Of a stretch of 64,000 bases of DNA, positions 48,748 to 57,007 are shown piece by piece. Below the pieces are notes generated by a model. It was not told the DNA's origin, did not search any database, and saw only the letters and a list, made by a program, of their open reading frames with translations. Source of the stretch: Sulfuriferula multivorans (GTDB lineage Bacteria; Pseudomonadota; Gammaproteobacteria; Burkholderiales; Sulfuriferulaceae). Numbering within the stretch: the stretch's first letter is position 1; every line of letters begins with the position of its first letter. Location of the stretch: positions 1 to 64,000 of the forward strand of contig NZ_BGOW01000014.1 of the NCBI RefSeq assembly GCF_003851125.1. Direction: 5' to 3'. The position numbers and the translations under genes were made by a program.

Positions 48748-51700
48748 ATGCCGCAGCCCGAACAACAAGCCAGGGAAAAAATAGATCAGTTGCTGCATGC
48801 GGCAGGCTGGCACGTCTGCGATGCTGCCGCTGCCAACATCCATGCAGCGCGCGGCGTTGCCATCCGCGAATTCCCGCTGCCCGGTTACGGCTTTGCCGAC
48901 TATCTGTTGTATGTGGACGGCAAGGCCGCGGGGGTGATCGAGGCCAAGAAGGAAGGTGTCACCCTCACCGGCGTCGAAACCCAGTCCGACAAATACACCA
49001 AGGGTTTGCCTGCCGGATTGCCGCGCTGGCGCAACCCGCTGCCGTTTTCCTACCAGTCCACCGGAATCGAAACCCGCTTCACCAACGGCCTCGACCCCAC
49101 GCCGCGCTCGCGCCCGGTTTTCGCGTTCCACAAACCTGAACTGTTTGCTGAGTGGCTGGGCTATGCGCCCACCGCGCAGCCGGGGGAGGGCAGCGCAGGC
49201 GAAACCGCCGCCACCTTCCTCGCCCGCCTGCAAGCCATGCCGCCGCTGAAAGAAGAAGGCCTGTGGCCCGCCCAGATCACGGCGATCCACAACCTGGAAA
49301 AATCTCTGAAGGAAAACCGCCCGCGCGCCTTGATCCAGATGGCTACCGGCTCGGGCAAGACCTTCACCTCGATTTCCTTCATCTACCGCCTGATCAAGTT
49401 CGCAGGGGCGCGGCGCATCCTGTTCCTGGTCGACCGCGGCAACCTCGCCGACCAGACCCTCAAGGAATTCCAGCAATACGTCTCGCCCTACAACAACTTC
49501 AAGTTCAGCGAGGAATACATCGTCCAGCGCCTGCAGGGCAACCAGATCGACACCACCGCCCGAGTCTGCATCTGCACCATCCAGCGCATGTATTCCATGC
49601 TCAAGGGCCGCGACTTGCCAGCCGACCTGGAAGAAGAATCCGTGGACCAATTGGGCAAGTTGTTCAAGGAACCCGAGCCCATCGAGTACAACCCGAATAT
49701 TCCCATCGAGACCTTCGACATCATCGTCACCGACGAGGCCCACCGCTCCATCTACAACCTGTGGGCGCAGGTGCTGGAATACTTCGACGCCTACCTCGTC
49801 GGCCTCACCGCCACGCCCGGCAAGCAGACCTTCGGCTTCTTCCACCAGAACCTGGTGATGGAATACAACCACGAAATGGCCGTGGCAGACGGCGTCAACG
49901 TCAACTACGACGTCTACCGCATCAAGACTGCCATCACCGAGGCCGGCTCCAAGGTCGAAGCCGGCTACTACGTCGAAAAGCAGGAACGCGACACCCGCAA
50001 AACCCGCTGGGAAGAGCTCGACGACGACTTCGCCTACGACCCCAACCAGCTCGACCGCGACGTCGTCACCCCCGACCAGATCCGCACCATCGTGCGCACC
50101 TTCCGCGACAAGCTGTTCAGCGAAATCTTCCCCGGCCGCAGCGGCGATTGGGTGCCTAAGACCCTCATCTTCGCCAAGGACGACAACCACGCCGAAAACA
50201 TCGTCGAAATCCTGCGCGAGGAATTCGGCAAGGGCAACGACTTCGCCCAGAAGATCACCTATAGAACCACCGGCGCCACGCCCAAGGAGCTCATCAAGGC
50301 TTTCCGCAACAGTCCCATGCCGCGCGTCGCCGTCACCGTCGATATGATCGCCACCGGCACCGACATCAAACCGGTCGAAATCGTCTTCTTCATGCGCGCC
50401 GTCAAATCGCGCGGCTTCTTCGAGCAGATGAAAGGTCGCGGTGTGCGCGTCATCAATCCCGACGACCTCAAGGCCGTCACCCCCGACGCCACGGCCAAGG
50501 ACCACTTCGTCATCATCGACGCCGTCGGCGTGTGCGAGCAGGACAAAACCGACGCTCGCCCCATGGAGAAAAAGCCCAGCGTCAGCTTCGAGCGCCTGCT
50601 GCAAGCCGTCGCCTTCGGCAACACCGAAGACGACGTCATCACCAGCATCGCCGGCCGCCTGTCAAGAATGGAACACCGCATCAGCGCCGAAGACGATGCG
50701 AAGATTCGCACCGCAAGCGGCGGCCTCGGCCTTAAAGACCTCGCCCACCAGTTGGTAGCTGCACTTTCGCCCGATCCCGTAGAAGCGGCGTCCCGCCGCT
50801 TGCCACACTTACCAATGGAAACCGCTGACGATTACGCGGGATACGGCTTCCTCGACCCCAATGCTCCTATCGAGATGCAGCGCGCCAACCTTCCACACTG
50901 GCGGCAGGATGAGGCCAGCTATTTCGTCACCTTCCGTCTGGCGGATTCGCTACCCAAACAACGTCTCATCGCCTGGCGGGAAGCGCGTGCCGGCTGGCTG
51001 ACGCGCAACCCCCGCCCCTGGTCAGCCGCACAGGAAACCGACTATACAGAGCGCTTTTCCGCCCGCATCGAGTCCTGGCTGGACGCCGGTGTGGGAAGCT
51101 GCGCTCTGGCAAACCCTCAAGCACGCGAGCTGATGGAGACGGCATTGAGGTATTTCGACGGAGAACGCTACCGGCTCGGAAAATATGTGGTGGCCGCCAA
51201 CCATGTCCACGTGATCGTCACGCCACTGCCGGGGCACGAACTCTCTGAAATCCTGCATAGCTGGAAAAGCTACACGGCCAAACAGATATTGCAGTTAGAA
51301 GCGGCGTCCAGCCGCTTGTCGGAAGGCACGATCTCAGTCTGGCAAAAAGAGTCCTACGACCGTATCGTACGCTCGCCCGAAGAACTGTTTCGCATTGAGC
51401 AATATATACAGCGGCATTCCGAATACGAATTGAGCGCGGCGGACAAGCGGCGAGACGCCGCTTCCACGGCGATGCAGCAGGCGCGGACACTCGCCGCCAA
51501 ACCCCTCTGCGACCCCGCGCTACGCCAGCTTATCCTCGACATCAAAGCCAAAAACGAACTCACCATCGACCACGTCAGCCAGGACCAGGTTCTCGAAGCC
51601 GCCTTCAGCCAGGCCGCCCGCGACCGCGCCAAAGGCCTGGTGCAATCCTTCGAGCAATTCATCGCCGACCACAAAGACGAAATCACCGCCCTGCAAATCC

Positions 51701-52206
51701 TCTATAGCAAGCCCTACAAACAGCGCCTCACCTTCGAGGCCGTAAAAGAACTCGCCGACGCCATCGAAAAACCGCCCTACCTGTGGAACGAATCCCAGCT
51801 CTGGCAGGCCTACGCCGCGTTGGAAGCCAGCAAGGTCAAAGGCGCCAGTGGCCGCCGCATCCTCACCGACCTGGTTTCGCTGGTGCGCTTCGCCATCCAT
51901 CAGGACAACGAACTGATCCCGTTCCCCGAGCGGGTCAACGCCAACTTCAAGGCGTGGGTGGAAGCGGCGTCCCGCCGCTTGGCTGAAACAAAGCGGCAAG
52001 ATGCCGCTTCTACGGGCTTCACTACTGAACAAATGAAATGGCTGGAAATGATCCGCGACCACATCGCCGCCAACCTCGGCATCGAGCCGGATGATTTCGA
52101 ATACGCACCTTTCGCCCAGGCGGGCGGATTAGGCAGGGTGCATCAACTCTTCGGCGATGAGCTGAGCACCCTCATCGAACAACTGAACGAAAGCCTGGCG
52201 GCATAA
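48748..52206 (+). CDS. hsdR: type I restriction endonuclease subunit R with in-frame RAYT and REP insertions
   Basis: HsdR is the ATP-driven translocase and nuclease subunit. The nuclease motif is FADYLLYVDGK...VIEAKKEG (Asp51, Glu65, Lys67), the helicase motifs ATGSGKT (199-205) and DEAHRS (from 329), and the C-terminal domain is of the EcoEI type (LEMIRDHIAANLGI). At 1152 residues it is unusually long. Residues 678-907 are an inserted RAYT transposase-like domain, and 1071-1089 an inserted REP pair, neither with a stop. Without them it would be about 900. The start at 48748 is chosen as the first ATG; a GTG at 48709 is possible. Whether it is active is open. Confidence 0.9.
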   Translation: MPQPEQQAREKIDQLLHAAGWHVCDAAAANIHAARGVAIREFPLPGYGFADYLLYVDGKAAGVIEAKKEGVTLTGVETQSDKYTKGLPAGLPRWRNPLPFSYQSTGIETRFTNGLDPTPRSRPVFAFHKPELFAEWLGYAPTAQPGEGSAGETAATFLARLQAMPPLKEEGLWPAQITAIHNLEKSLKENRPRALIQMATGSGKTFTSISFIYRLIKFAGARRILFLVDRGNLADQTLKEFQQYVSPYNNFKFSEEYIVQRLQGNQIDTTARVCICTIQRMYSMLKGRDLPADLEEESVDQLGKLFKEPEPIEYNPNIPIETFDIIVTDEAHRSIYNLWAQVLEYFDAYLVGLTATPGKQTFGFFHQNLVMEYNHEMAVADGVNVNYDVYRIKTAITEAGSKVEAGYYVEKQERDTRKTRWEELDDDFAYDPNQLDRDVVTPDQIRTIVRTFRDKLFSEIFPGRSGDWVPKTLIFAKDDNHAENIVEILREEFGKGNDFAQKITYRTTGATPKELIKAFRNSPMPRVAVTVDMIATGTDIKPVEIVFFMRAVKSRGFFEQMKGRGVRVINPDDLKAVTPDATAKDHFVIIDAVGVCEQDKTDARPMEKKPSVSFERLLQAVAFGNTEDDVITSIAGRLSRMEHRISAEDDAKIRTASGGLGLKDLAHQLVAALSPDPVEAASRRLPHLPMETADDYAGYGFLDPNAPIEMQRANLPHWRQDEASYFVTFRLADSLPKQRLIAWREARAGWLTRNPRPWSAAQETDYTERFSARIESWLDAGVGSCALANPQARELMETALRYFDGERYRLGKYVVAANHVHVIVTPLPGHELSEILHSWKSYTAKQILQLEAASSRLSEGTISVWQKESYDRIVRSPEELFRIEQYIQRHSEYELSAADKRRDAASTAMQQARTLAAKPLCDPALRQLILDIKAKNELTIDHVSQDQVLEAAFSQAARDRAKGLVQSFEQFIADHKDEITALQILYSKPYKQRLTFEAVKELADAIEKPPYLWNESQLWQAYAALEASKVKGASGRRILTDLVSLVRFAIHQDNELIPFPERVNANFKAWVEAASRRLAETKRQDAASTGFTTEQMKWLEMIRDHIAANLGIEPDDFEYAPFAQAGGLGRVHQLFGDELSTLIEQLNESLAA
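50779..50801 (+). repeat. REP palindrome, left end of RAYT unit
   Basis: GTAGAAGCGGCGTCCCGCCG continuing CTT, a 23-base REP with the stem AAGCGGCG/CGCCGCTT. It is read in the hsdR frame as V-E-A-A-S-R-R-L. It is the left boundary of the RAYT insertion. Confidence 0.85.
51295..51317 (+). repeat. REP palindrome nested in the RAYT sequence
   Basis: TTAGAAGCGGCGTCCAGCCG plus CTT differs from the outer REP at few positions and is read L-E-A-A-S-S-R-L, the same phase as the other direct copies. It lies between the SWKSYTAKQIL and VWQKESYDR motifs, where relatives have a short loop. Confidence 0.7.
51445..51467 (-). repeat. REP palindrome, right end of RAYT unit
   Basis: On the minus strand it reads GTGGAAGCGGCGTCTCGCCG plus CTT, inverted relative to the left copy. 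In hsdR it is read K-R-R-D-A-A-S-T. HsdR homology (QQARTLAAKPLCDPALRQLI) resumes right after it. Confidence 0.85.
51958..52013. repeat. REP pair (BIME) inserted in hsdR
   Basis: A direct REP (51958-51980) and an inverted REP (51991-52013) are separated by 10 bases. They are read as VEAASRRL-AET-KRQDAAST between NFKAW and GFTTEQMKWLEMIRD, which are adjacent or nearly so in typical HsdR proteins. The unit is 56 bp. Confidence 0.88.
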
Positions 52207-52297
52207 CGCAACGTGAGCTTGCCAGCCTGTAAGCACCGCTTACAAGTTCTGCCGCGCGTCCCGCGGGATAATCTTTGGCTTTACGGATACCTTATAT

Positions 52298-52315
52298 AGT
52301 GCTTTAATAAGTACT
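52298..52315. promoter_or_regulatory. possible toxin-antitoxin operator
   Basis: AGTGCTTTAATAAGTACT is an imperfect palindrome (12 of 18 positions symmetric) just downstream of TATATA and 23 bp before the antitoxin ATG. Antitoxins of this type usually repress their own promoter, so an operator is expected here. Confidence 0.4.
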
Positions 52316-52337
52316 GCTTTGAGTATTGGAGTTAAAC

Positions 52338-52610
52338 ATGAACATCGTCCCAGCACAGGAAATCAAGCGTCGTGGCATCGCCGCCGTGGATGAAGCCCTG
52401 GCGCAAGGCCCGGTGCACATCATCAAGAACAATCGCCCCCAATATGTCGTGCTGACTGAAGAGCGCTACAGCGAACTGATCGAGTCCCAGGAAGAAGCCG
52501 CACTGGCCCGCATCAAGGCCTCGCTGGAGGATGCCAAGGCTGGCCGCGTTACCCGGCACGACAGCGTCGAAGCCCTGATGCAGCACTTGGACAGCGAACC
52601 GGCCACATGA
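52338..52610 (+). CDS. type II antitoxin, Phd/YefM-like
   Basis: The 90-residue protein has an N-terminal DNA-binding/dimerisation part (MNIVPAQEIKRRGIAAVDEA, NRPQYVVLTEERYSELIE) and an extended acidic C terminus that would wrap the toxin. The ATG at 52338 has TTGGAG upstream. It overlaps the toxin start by four bases, the usual coupling in such modules. Confidence 0.85.
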   Translation: MNIVPAQEIKRRGIAAVDEALAQGPVHIIKNNRPQYVVLTEERYSELIESQEEAALARIKASLEDAKAGRVTRHDSVEALMQHLDSEPAT

Positions 52611-52885
52611 GCTGGACCCTGGCCACCACGGCCTTCTTCGACCGTCGTGTGCGCAAGTTCCTGGCCAAGCACCCCGACCTCCGGCCCCGTTTCATCGAGA
52701 CGATGGAGCAACTGAGTGCCGACCCTTTCCAGTCCAGCCTGCGCTTGCATCCCCTGACCGGCAAACTCCAGGGCATGCAGGCCGTCAGCCTCACCTACAG
52801 CTACCGCATCACACTCACCCTGCAAATCACAGAGCACGAAATCCTGCTGCTCGACATCGGCAGCCATGACGAGGTGTACGGGTGA
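52607..52885 (+). CDS. type II toxin, RelE/YafQ-like mRNA interferase
   Basis: The 92-residue basic protein has the RelE/ParE-superfamily fold pattern: FFDRRVRKFLAKHPDL, RLHPLTGKLQGMQAVSL, SYRITLTLQI and the C-terminal LLLDIGSHDEVYG typical of YafQ-like toxins. It would cleave mRNA on the ribosome when freed from its antitoxin. Its stop overlaps the GTG of the duplicated hsdR tail. Confidence 0.85.
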   Translation: MSWTLATTAFFDRRVRKFLAKHPDLRPRFIETMEQLSADPFQSSLRLHPLTGKLQGMQAVSLTYSYRITLTLQITEHEILLLDIGSHDEVYG

Positions 52886-53019
52886 ATCGCGGCATCGAGC
52901 CGGACGACTTCGAATACGCGCCCTTCGCCCAGGAGGGTGGGTTGGGTAGGGTGTATCAGCTCTTCGGCGATGAGCTGAACACGCTGATTGAGCAATTGAA
53001 CGAAAGCTTGGCGGCATGA
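52882..53019 (+). pseudogene. duplicated hsdR 3' end
   Basis: It encodes GIEPDDFEYAPFAQEGGLGR continuing to NESLAA, the same C terminus as the full hsdR. Over 129 aligned bases (52891-53019 against 52078-52206) I count 19 differences, nearly all synonymous. Its TGA overlaps the hsdS ATG (ATGA), as a native hsdR-hsdS junction would, whereas the full hsdR ends TAA ahead of the toxin-antitoxin pair. A GTG at 52882 could start a 45-residue peptide. Confidence 0.85.
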
Positions 53020-54467
53020 AGGTCCAAGAGCAGTCTGCGGCCTACTTCGTACAAACAGCATCTGATGGATGGTGCGAAAAGCCGCTTCGTGAACTGGTAA
53101 CCAAGCTCGTCGATGGCTCGCACAATCCGCCGCCTAAACAAGACACTGGGCTGCCGATGCTTAGCGCACGCAATATTGAAAACAACGAAATCGTTTTTGA
53201 TGTGTTTCGCCTGATCTCTGAGGGCGCTTTTAAAACTGAAAATGCAAGGACACGAATTGCTGCTGGCGATGTTCTATTGACCATCGTAGGCACTATTGGC
53301 CGAGCTGCTGTCGTTCCAGAAGCTGCGGGGCCCTTTGCCTTGCAAAGAAGTGTGGCTGTCCTTACACCGGGGCCAGAACTTCTGCCGAAGTATCTTGTTT
53401 ACCAACTTCAGTCGCCTGTGATTCAGCGTTACTTTGAGGCCAAGGCCCGAGGTACCGCACAGAAGGGGGTTTATCTTAAGACGCTTGGGCAGACGCCAAT
53501 TCAAGTTGCACCCCTCGACCAACAAAAACGCATCGTCGCGGAAATCGAAAAACAATTCTCCCGCCTCGACGAAGCCGTCGCCAACCTCAAGCGCGTCAAG
53601 GCCAACTTCAAGCGCTACAAAGCCGCCGTCCTCAAAGCCGCCGTCGAAGGCCGCCTCGTCGAAACCGAAGCCGAACTCGCCCGCCGCGAAGGCCGCAGCT
53701 ACGTAACCGGCGCCCAACTCCTGCAACGCATCCTCGAAACCCGTCGCAGCCAGTGGCAAGGCAAGGGCAAATACAAAGAACCCGCCGCACCCGACATCAC
53801 TGACCTGCTCGAATTGCCGGAGGGGTGGGTGTGGGCATCGCCTGCGCAATTGTCAGCTGGTGAGCCGTATTCACTAGCAATTGGGCCATTTGGTAGCAGT
53901 CTTAAGGTGAGCGACTACGCCACTTCCGGGGTGCCATTGGTGTTTGTGAGGAACATCCGCGCAGCTATGTTCGGTGGACCTGACACGGTTTACGTTAGCG
54001 AGGTGAAGGCCGGGGAGTTACGAGCGCATTGGGTCGCAACGGGCGATCTACTTGTCACAAAAATGGGTGATCCACCAGGTGATGTTTGTATCTATCCCGC
54101 GCATAGGCCACCTGCAGTTGTTACAGCGGATTGCATCAAGCTGCGGCTCGGCGACTTTGCGCTGACGCAGTTTTTCGCGTATGCAATCGAATCTGACTTA
54201 GTGCACAAACAGATACTCGGTATCACAAAGGGTGTTGCTCAGTTGAAGGTCAGCCTTGGTCGGTTTGGTTCAATCGCGTTCCCGTTACCGCCAATCGCTG
54301 AACAACACCGCATCGTCTCCGAAGTCGACCGCCATCTTTCAATCATCAGCAAAACAGAGGTTCAGGTGGACGCCAACCTTCAACGTGCCGAGCATATGCG
54401 CCAAGCAATTCTTGGTAAAGCCTTCTCGGCACGACAAACCGAGTATGTGATGGGGCTGTCGGCATGA
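53016..54467 (+). CDS. hsdS: type I restriction-modification specificity subunit S
   Basis: HsdS binds the bipartite DNA target and bridges HsdM and HsdR. The 483-residue protein has two target-recognition domains (about 15-165 and 270-425). These are separated by a coiled-coil conserved region, QQKRIVAEIEKQFSRLDEAV then LKRVKANFKRYKAAVLKAAV. A second conserved region reads AEQHRIVSEVDRHLSIISKT. The start is fixed by the overlap with the hsdR tail. The recognition sequence cannot be read from the protein. Confidence 0.93.
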   Translation: MKVQEQSAAYFVQTASDGWCEKPLRELVTKLVDGSHNPPPKQDTGLPMLSARNIENNEIVFDVFRLISEGAFKTENARTRIAAGDVLLTIVGTIGRAAVVPEAAGPFALQRSVAVLTPGPELLPKYLVYQLQSPVIQRYFEAKARGTAQKGVYLKTLGQTPIQVAPLDQQKRIVAEIEKQFSRLDEAVANLKRVKANFKRYKAAVLKAAVEGRLVETEAELARREGRSYVTGAQLLQRILETRRSQWQGKGKYKEPAAPDITDLLELPEGWVWASPAQLSAGEPYSLAIGPFGSSLKVSDYATSGVPLVFVRNIRAAMFGGPDTVYVSEVKAGELRAHWVATGDLLVTKMGDPPGDVCIYPAHRPPAVVTADCIKLRLGDFALTQFFAYAIESDLVHKQILGITKGVAQLKVSLGRFGSIAFPLPPIAEQHRIVSEVDRHLSIISKTEVQVDANLQRAEHMRQAILGKAFSARQTEYVMGLSA

Positions 54468-55372
54468 TTGCGATCGATACCGACCGTCGTCTTTTTTACG
54501 AAGGTTCAAGTAACTATGGGCACGGCATATGGCCTTCGCCCTTTGTTTCCATAGCTACCGTTTTGCCACTAGAAATGGACCTTTCTGCCATGCCGACGTC
54601 CTCATCTGATCTCGGACACGCCAAACTGATTTTCCGGGAAGACACTTTTGATCCGGTGACCCGCGTTCGCCGTGGTCGCTTCTATTTCAATCTAGGCTTC
54701 CAACCCCAGGAGTGGCACGTCCAGACCCACCCAGCCTTCAAGGAGGAAGTCGGGAATAGGGATCACCAAGGAAACCTCATCAAGCGACTCTATGGCTTCC
54801 AGCGCTGGCCCGCGTTCACCGAATTACATCCTGAGAAGACTTCGCCCCTTGTTGCCCTGGGTACAGCGGATGCATTTACGCTTTGGAAAGTCATCGGCAT
54901 CGAGCGGATCGTAACGGGTGAAGATTTGGTCACCTTGCGCGCCCGTTCAGCAATGGGCGTTCTGCCAGAAATCCAAATGGATTTGGTTCCTACCGAGGGC
55001 CGAGAGAAGGTGATGCAGACTATCGAGAAGGTGGTTGAAGCTGCTTACCGCGCCGGCCCGGAGTCAGTCATCGACCGCTGCCGCGACGCAGCGCAGGCGT
55101 CTTTGGGTGTCTGGATGGCTGACAAATTCAGTGATGATGGCCTTCGTCGCATCGACCTTGGCCCTCAGATTAAGGCACTGGAAAAACGGATGGCCGAAGA
55201 TTTACCAGTAATCGTTGTTTCGGTGGGCAAAGCGATCGCACGGCTACATGCCCGTTGCAAACCTAATGAACAGTTAACGCGGGAAGGGCGGTTGCTCATC
55301 GAAGATGATGCTGAATCCGCTATTGCCATGCTTGGTCTTCTCTATCGTGAATTTCGCTGGTGCCAATCTTGA
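54464..55372 (+). CDS. hypothetical protein inside the restriction-modification operon
   Basis: The 302-residue protein starts in a four-base overlap with hsdS (ATGA), so it is translated with the operon. It has no signal peptide or membrane segment. A beta-rich N-terminal half (FREDTFDPVTRVRRGRFYFN, LGFQPQEWHVQTHPAF) is followed by a helical C-terminal half (GPQIKALEKRMAEDLPVIVV, EDDAESAIAMLGLLYREFRW). No family was recognised. Its place suggests a defence or control role; that is inference from context only. Confidence 0.7.
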   Translation: MIAIDTDRRLFYEGSSNYGHGIWPSPFVSIATVLPLEMDLSAMPTSSSDLGHAKLIFREDTFDPVTRVRRGRFYFNLGFQPQEWHVQTHPAFKEEVGNRDHQGNLIKRLYGFQRWPAFTELHPEKTSPLVALGTADAFTLWKVIGIERIVTGEDLVTLRARSAMGVLPEIQMDLVPTEGREKVMQTIEKVVEAAYRAGPESVIDRCRDAAQASLGVWMADKFSDDGLRRIDLGPQIKALEKRMAEDLPVIVVSVGKAIARLHARCKPNEQLTREGRLLIEDDAESAIAMLGLLYREFRWCQS

Positions 55373-55449
55373 CCATCAAGATCGTCAGCCAAGGTGTCGC
55401 CCTTTTCAATCAGTTGGTGACCAAGAAGCACTCAATCGGTCTGTAAATT

Positions 55450-55764
55450 ATGAACTCCGCCACCATCGTCCAAAAACTCTGGAACTACTGCAACGTCCTG
55501 CGCGACGACGGCATGTCATATGGCGACTACGTCGAGCAATTGACGTATTTGCTGTTCCTGAAGATGGCCGACGAGCGCAGCCGGCCGCCCTACAACCAGG
55601 CCAGCCCTGTGCTCGCCGGCTATGACTGGCCCAGCCTGGTGAAGAAGGACGGCGACGAGCTGTTCGACCACTACCGCCACACGCTGGAGGAACTGGGCAA
55701 GCAGAAAGGCCTGCTCGGGCTGATCTTCAACAAGTTGCATGGAGGATCCGTTCATGAAATTTGA
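55450..55764 (+). pseudogene. duplicated hsdM 5' end
   Basis: It encodes the HsdM N-terminal domain (IVQKLWNYCNVLRDDGMSYG...GLLGLIF) and then breaks off at the fic gene. The 282 bases 55450-55731 align without gaps to 57008-57289 of the full hsdM with about 22 differences, most of them in the first half. The frame would give a 104-residue truncated protein, which could still be made and might interfere with or support HsdM. Confidence 0.85.
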
Positions 55765-56887
55765 AACCTTCCAGGCGGGCGTGTTGCGGCAGCGCTACCA
55801 GTACAAGAGCTTCGAGCCGGTTCCGGTAAACCATGAGTGGGTGTGGGAAGACGCCACCATCAACGCCTTGCTGGAGGCGGCCAACCGGGCGCTGGGCGAG
55901 CTGAATGCCTTTTCCCTGATCGTGCCGGACATCGACCTGTTCATTGAAATGCACGTGGTCAAGGAGGCGCAGACTTCCAGCCGCATCGAGGGTACCCAGA
56001 CCGGCTTCGACGAAGCACTGATGTCGGAAGAGCAGATTCAGCCAGAAAAGCGCGATGACTGGCGCGAGGTGCGCAACTACATCGACGCGGTGAACACGGC
56101 GATTGCCGAGTTGAAGACGCTGCCGCTGTCGAACCGGTTGCTGAAACAGGCCCATGAAATCCTGATGCGCGGGGTGCGCGGCGAGCATAAGCAGCCCGGG
56201 GAATTCCGCACCAGCCAGAATTGGATCGGTGGCTCCAGCCTGACGGATGCCGTGTTCATCCCGCCCCATCCGGACGGCGTGCCGGATTTGATGAGTGACC
56301 TGGAGGCGTTTTGGCACAACGAGGCTATCGTGGTGCCGCACCTGATCCGGGTGGCCATCAGCCACTATCAGTTCGAGACTGTCCATCCTTTTCTCGACGG
56401 CAACGGTCGCATCGGGCGGCTGCTGATCCCCTTGTATTTGGTCAGCCATGGCGTGCTGGCGAAGCCTTCGCTCTATTTGTCAGACTTCTTCGAGCGCAAT
56501 CGGGCGAGTTACTACGATGCGCTGATGCGGGTGCGCGTGTCGAACGATCTGATCCACTGGGTGCGTTTCTTCCTGCAGGGCATGGCGGAAACCGCCACCA
56601 AGGGACGCGAAGTGTTCCAGCAGGTGTTGGCCCTGCGCACCGAAGCCGAGCACGCCGTGCTGGGGCTGGGCAAGCGGGCCGCCAACGCCCGACAGGTACT
56701 GAATCTGCTGTACCGCAAGCCGGTGGTGTCGGCGGCCGACATCGAGAAAGCGTTGTCCGTTAGCACGCCAACAGCCAATGCCCTGATCCGGGATTTCGAG
56801 AAGCTGGGGATGCTGCTGGAGATTACCGGGCAGCAACGGGGACGGGCTTATGCGTTTGATCGTTACCTACGATTATTTGTTAGTTAA
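55754..56887 (+). CDS. Fic-domain protein (AMPylation type)
   Basis: The Fic catalytic motif HPFLDGNGRIGR (211-222) is complete, with the catalytic His and the ATP-binding loop. An N-terminal inhibitory-helix motif SSRIEG (75-80) matches the (S/T)xxxE(G/N) class II pattern, so activity is probably self-restrained. The C-terminal part has a winged-helix (VSAADIEKALSVSTPTANAL). GGAGG eight bases before 55754 sets the start. Fic enzymes usually AMPylate a host protein, such as a topoisomerase. 377 residues. Confidence 0.9.
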   Translation: MKFETFQAGVLRQRYQYKSFEPVPVNHEWVWEDATINALLEAANRALGELNAFSLIVPDIDLFIEMHVVKEAQTSSRIEGTQTGFDEALMSEEQIQPEKRDDWREVRNYIDAVNTAIAELKTLPLSNRLLKQAHEILMRGVRGEHKQPGEFRTSQNWIGGSSLTDAVFIPPHPDGVPDLMSDLEAFWHNEAIVVPHLIRVAISHYQFETVHPFLDGNGRIGRLLIPLYLVSHGVLAKPSLYLSDFFERNRASYYDALMRVRVSNDLIHWVRFFLQGMAETATKGREVFQQVLALRTEAEHAVLGLGKRAANARQVLNLLYRKPVVSAADIEKALSVSTPTANALIRDFEKLGMLLEITGQQRGRAYAFDRYLRLFVS

Positions 56888-57007
56888 CGGAAATCGTTTT
56901 TCGTTAACTTAAGTGGTGGCCAAGTTAAAGGGAGTGGGGATGAATCTGCGTGAGCCTGTCTCGCCCGCTGGTAAATAAAAGGTAGCTCAATAAATGGAAG
57001 CCAAGCT

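Larger units (their letters stand above)
50779..51467 (+). mobile_element. RAYT (REP-associated tyrosine transposase) unit inside hsdR
   Basis: The 689-bp unit is bounded by a direct REP at the left and an inverted REP at the right and lies in frame within hsdR. It encodes a Y1-type HUH transposase domain: NLPHWRQDEASYFVTFRLAD, the HUH motif NHVHVIV (His819, His821 in hsdR numbering), SWKSYTAKQIL, SVWQKESYDRIVR, and Tyr886 in IEQYIQRH as candidate nucleophile. Catalytic residues look intact. No separate start is evident apart from an internal Met (MQRANLPHW), which could allow independent translation. Confidence 0.85.

Noticed and set aside
48742-50604. 620-residue open frame on the minus strand opposite hsdR
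   Set aside because: It is the antisense shadow of the GC-rich hsdR, with long low-complexity Val/Asp/Gly runs and no domain. The plus strand has clear motifs.
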